This document shows positions 5,676 through 6,090 of a stretch of 6,090 nucleotides of DNA, piece after piece (positions within the stretch are counted from its first letter, which is position 1; every line of letters begins with the position of its first letter). A program made the position numbers and the translations under genes. The stretch comes from an uncultured Bacillus sp. GTDB taxonomy: Bacteria > Bacillota > Bacilli > Bacillales > DSM-1321. Location of the stretch: assembly GCA_934215995.1 (NCBI GenBank), contig CAKQBC010000154.1, positions 1 to 6,090 of the forward strand, read 5' to 3'. The notes under the pieces are model-generated. The model saw only the letters and a program-made list of their open reading frames with translations. It made no database searches and was not told the origin of the DNA.

Positions 5676-6090
5676 ATGAAACTTATTTTAGGCTTAATTG
5701 TTTTAGTGCTGGCTTTTTTTGTGATGGGTTATTTTTTCAAGAAAAAGCGTTACAGTGATATTGATCGCTTGGAAGAGTGGAAAATGAGCGTTATAAATCG
5801 CCCTGTTTTAGAGGAATTGACAAAGGTAAAGCAACTCAACATGACTGGTGAAACGGAAGAGTTATTCGAAAAATGGCGCAATGAGTGGGACGAGATTGTA
5901 ACTGTGCAGATGCCGGATGTTGAGGAATTGTTGTTTGATGCTGAAGAATACATAGATAGATACCGGTTCCAGAAATCAAAGGAAGTCCAGGAAGAGATCT
6001 CCTCCAGATTGCAGACGATCGAGAGCGATATTGAACGGATTATTGAAGAATTAAACAATCTGGTTGGAAGTGAAGAACAGAACAGAATCC
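5676..6090 (+). CDS. ezrA: Septation ring formation regulator EzrA (3' end cut by window edge)
   Basis: Membrane-anchored negative regulator of FtsZ-ring assembly, which also couples the divisome to cell-wall synthesis in Bacillus. The first 138 codons are present; the full protein is usually about 560 residues. Residues 1-21, MKLILGLIVLVLAFFVMGYF, form the single N-terminal transmembrane segment. The basic stretch KKKRYSDIDRLEEWK follows, placing the rest in the cytoplasm. NMTGETEELFEKWRNEWDEI and MPDVEELLFDAEEYIDRYRF match the conserved start of the EzrA spectrin-like helical domain closely, and the remainder is charged coiled coil. ATG 5676 is preferred because AGGGGG (5663-5668) is seven bases upstream; ATG 5673, directly before it, is only four away. 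Intact as far as seen. Confidence 0.96.
   Translation, partial: MKLILGLIVLVLAFFVMGYFFKKKRYSDIDRLEEWKMSVINRPVLEELTKVKQLNMTGETEELFEKWRNEWDEIVTVQMPDVEELLFDAEEYIDRYRFQKSKEVQEEISSRLQTIESDIERIIEELNNLVGSEEQNRI

Noticed and set aside
5750..6058. Minus-strand open frame of 102 codons opposite ezrA
   Set aside because: The plus strand encodes well-conserved EzrA here; the antisense frame is serine-rich shadow sequence.

Overview
The window looks like chromosomal backbone from a spore-forming member of the Bacillaceae (Bacillus or a close relative). The evidence is Bacillus-type protein sequences, strong AAAGGAGG-type ribosome binding sites, moderate GC content with AT-rich intergenic regions, and a gene order that I recall for Bacillus subtilis: rpsD, dgcP (ytrP), msrC (ytsP), refZ (yttP), hisJ (ytvP), ezrA (ytwP). 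A candidate sigma-H promoter and a Spo0A box before refZ fit a sporulating host.

Layout, left to right. Bases 1-594 (minus strand) hold rpsD, lacking only its last few codons. It is preceded by a long structured leader (about 175 nt) and a textbook sigma-A promoter. A 230-base AT-rich divergent intergenic region follows, with repeated AGGTA motifs and an unexplained open frame of about 46 codons. dgcP (plus strand) encodes a cytoplasmic GAF-rich GGDEF diguanylate cyclase. A strong bidirectional terminator separates it from the convergent msrC (minus strand), a free methionine-(R)-sulfoxide reductase. msrC and refZ (plus strand) are divergent and share a 182-base control region. refZ, a TetR-like regulator of FtsZ, runs tail to tail into hisJ (minus strand, histidinol-phosphatase), and the two overlap by 11 bases. 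A 403-base divergent region separates hisJ from ezrA (plus strand), which encodes a membrane-anchored FtsZ-ring regulator. ezrA runs off the right edge after about 138 codons.

The genes do not form one pathway. rpsD is translation, dgcP is second-messenger signalling, msrC is oxidative-damage repair and hisJ is histidine biosynthesis. refZ and ezrA both act on FtsZ but are not in one operon here. Apart from dgcP to msrC and refZ to hisJ, which are convergent, neighbours are divergent, so each gene is probably its own transcription unit. I see no mobile element, CRISPR array, tRNA, rRNA or phage gene.

I find no clear new system. The best leads are regulatory: the 0A box plus sigma-H promoter at refZ, the rpsD leader with a perfect palindrome next to its ribosome binding site, the AGGTA array and small open frame before dgcP, and the hairpin with overlapping small frame before ezrA.
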